This document shows positions 15,942 through 15,966 of a DNA stretch of 15,966 nucleotides, piece after piece. The first letter of the stretch is position 1. Each line of letters starts with the position of its first letter. The stretch comes from Planctomycetota bacterium. GTDB lineage: Bacteria > Planctomycetota > UBA1135. The notes under the pieces are model-generated. The model was not told the DNA's origin. It made no database searches and was given only the letters and a program-made list of their open reading frames with translations. A program made the translations under genes and the position numbers. Where the stretch lies: contig JAKVCF010000042.1 in NCBI GenBank assembly GCA_022447335.1, positions 1 to 15,966 on the forward strand, read 5' to 3'.

Positions 15942-15966
15942 ATGAGTAAAAAAATTCGCCCTCCGT
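15942..15966 (+). CDS. possible start of a gene cut by the window end
   Basis: ATG at 15942 opens a frame reading MSKKIRPP before the sequence stops, 21 bp after the preceding dehydrogenase gene on the same strand. The basic, lysine-rich start is plausible for a cytosolic protein, but eight codons cannot identify it. The start codon lies in a small perfect hairpin (CTCAT 15934-15938, loop CGC, ATGAG 15942-15946). No clear ribosome binding site precedes it. Confidence 0.35.

Overview
The window holds eleven complete protein genes and one cut-off gene start, with no RNA gene, insertion sequence, CRISPR array or phage gene that I can recognise. Signal peptides, lipoboxes, a DusC-like tRNA dihydrouridine synthase and compact gene packing point to a Gram-negative heterotrophic bacterium. 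My best guess is an aquatic gammaproteobacterium, but no marker gene settles the taxonomy. The two sulfatases and the haem-motif/toroid protein resemble families I associate with Planctomycetes and marine polymer degraders.

Layout. 17-1015 (+): tRNA-dihydrouridine synthase. 1008-1256 (-): a tiny cysteine-rich lipoprotein whose end overlaps it. 1339-2025 (+): a helix-turn-helix protein, perhaps SatD-like, with an unclear N-terminus. 2039-3037 (-) and 3103-4776 (-): a likely two-gene unit, a membrane acyltransferase carrying an ankyrin-repeat insert followed by an exported alpha-toroid protein with a CxxCH haem motif. 4851-7115 (+): a mitochondrial-type aconitase that appears to lack one of its three cluster cysteines. 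7218-9641 (-): a sulfatase fused to a large N-terminal domain. 9701-11833 (+): a prolyl oligopeptidase lipoprotein, followed 21 bp later by a seven-helix membrane protein (11855-12550). 12547-12948 (-): a DUF1761 membrane protein. 13036-14637 (-): a second, different sulfatase. 14793-15920 (+): a saccharopine/lysine dehydrogenase-like oxidoreductase. 15942-end (+): the possible start of another gene.

How they fit together. The two sulfatases and the exported peptidase suggest use of sulfated and peptide-rich organic matter outside the cytoplasm. Aconitase (TCA cycle), the lysine-type dehydrogenase and the tRNA enzyme are housekeeping. The acyltransferase/toroid pair probably acts at the cell envelope. 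No formylglycine-generating enzyme, needed to activate the sulfatases, lies in the window. The least ordinary signals are the Cys-to-Arg change in aconitase, the in-frame fusion of an apparently dead peptidase-like domain to a sulfatase, the ankyrin insert predicted to lie outside the cytoplasm, and the haem-motif/toroid protein.
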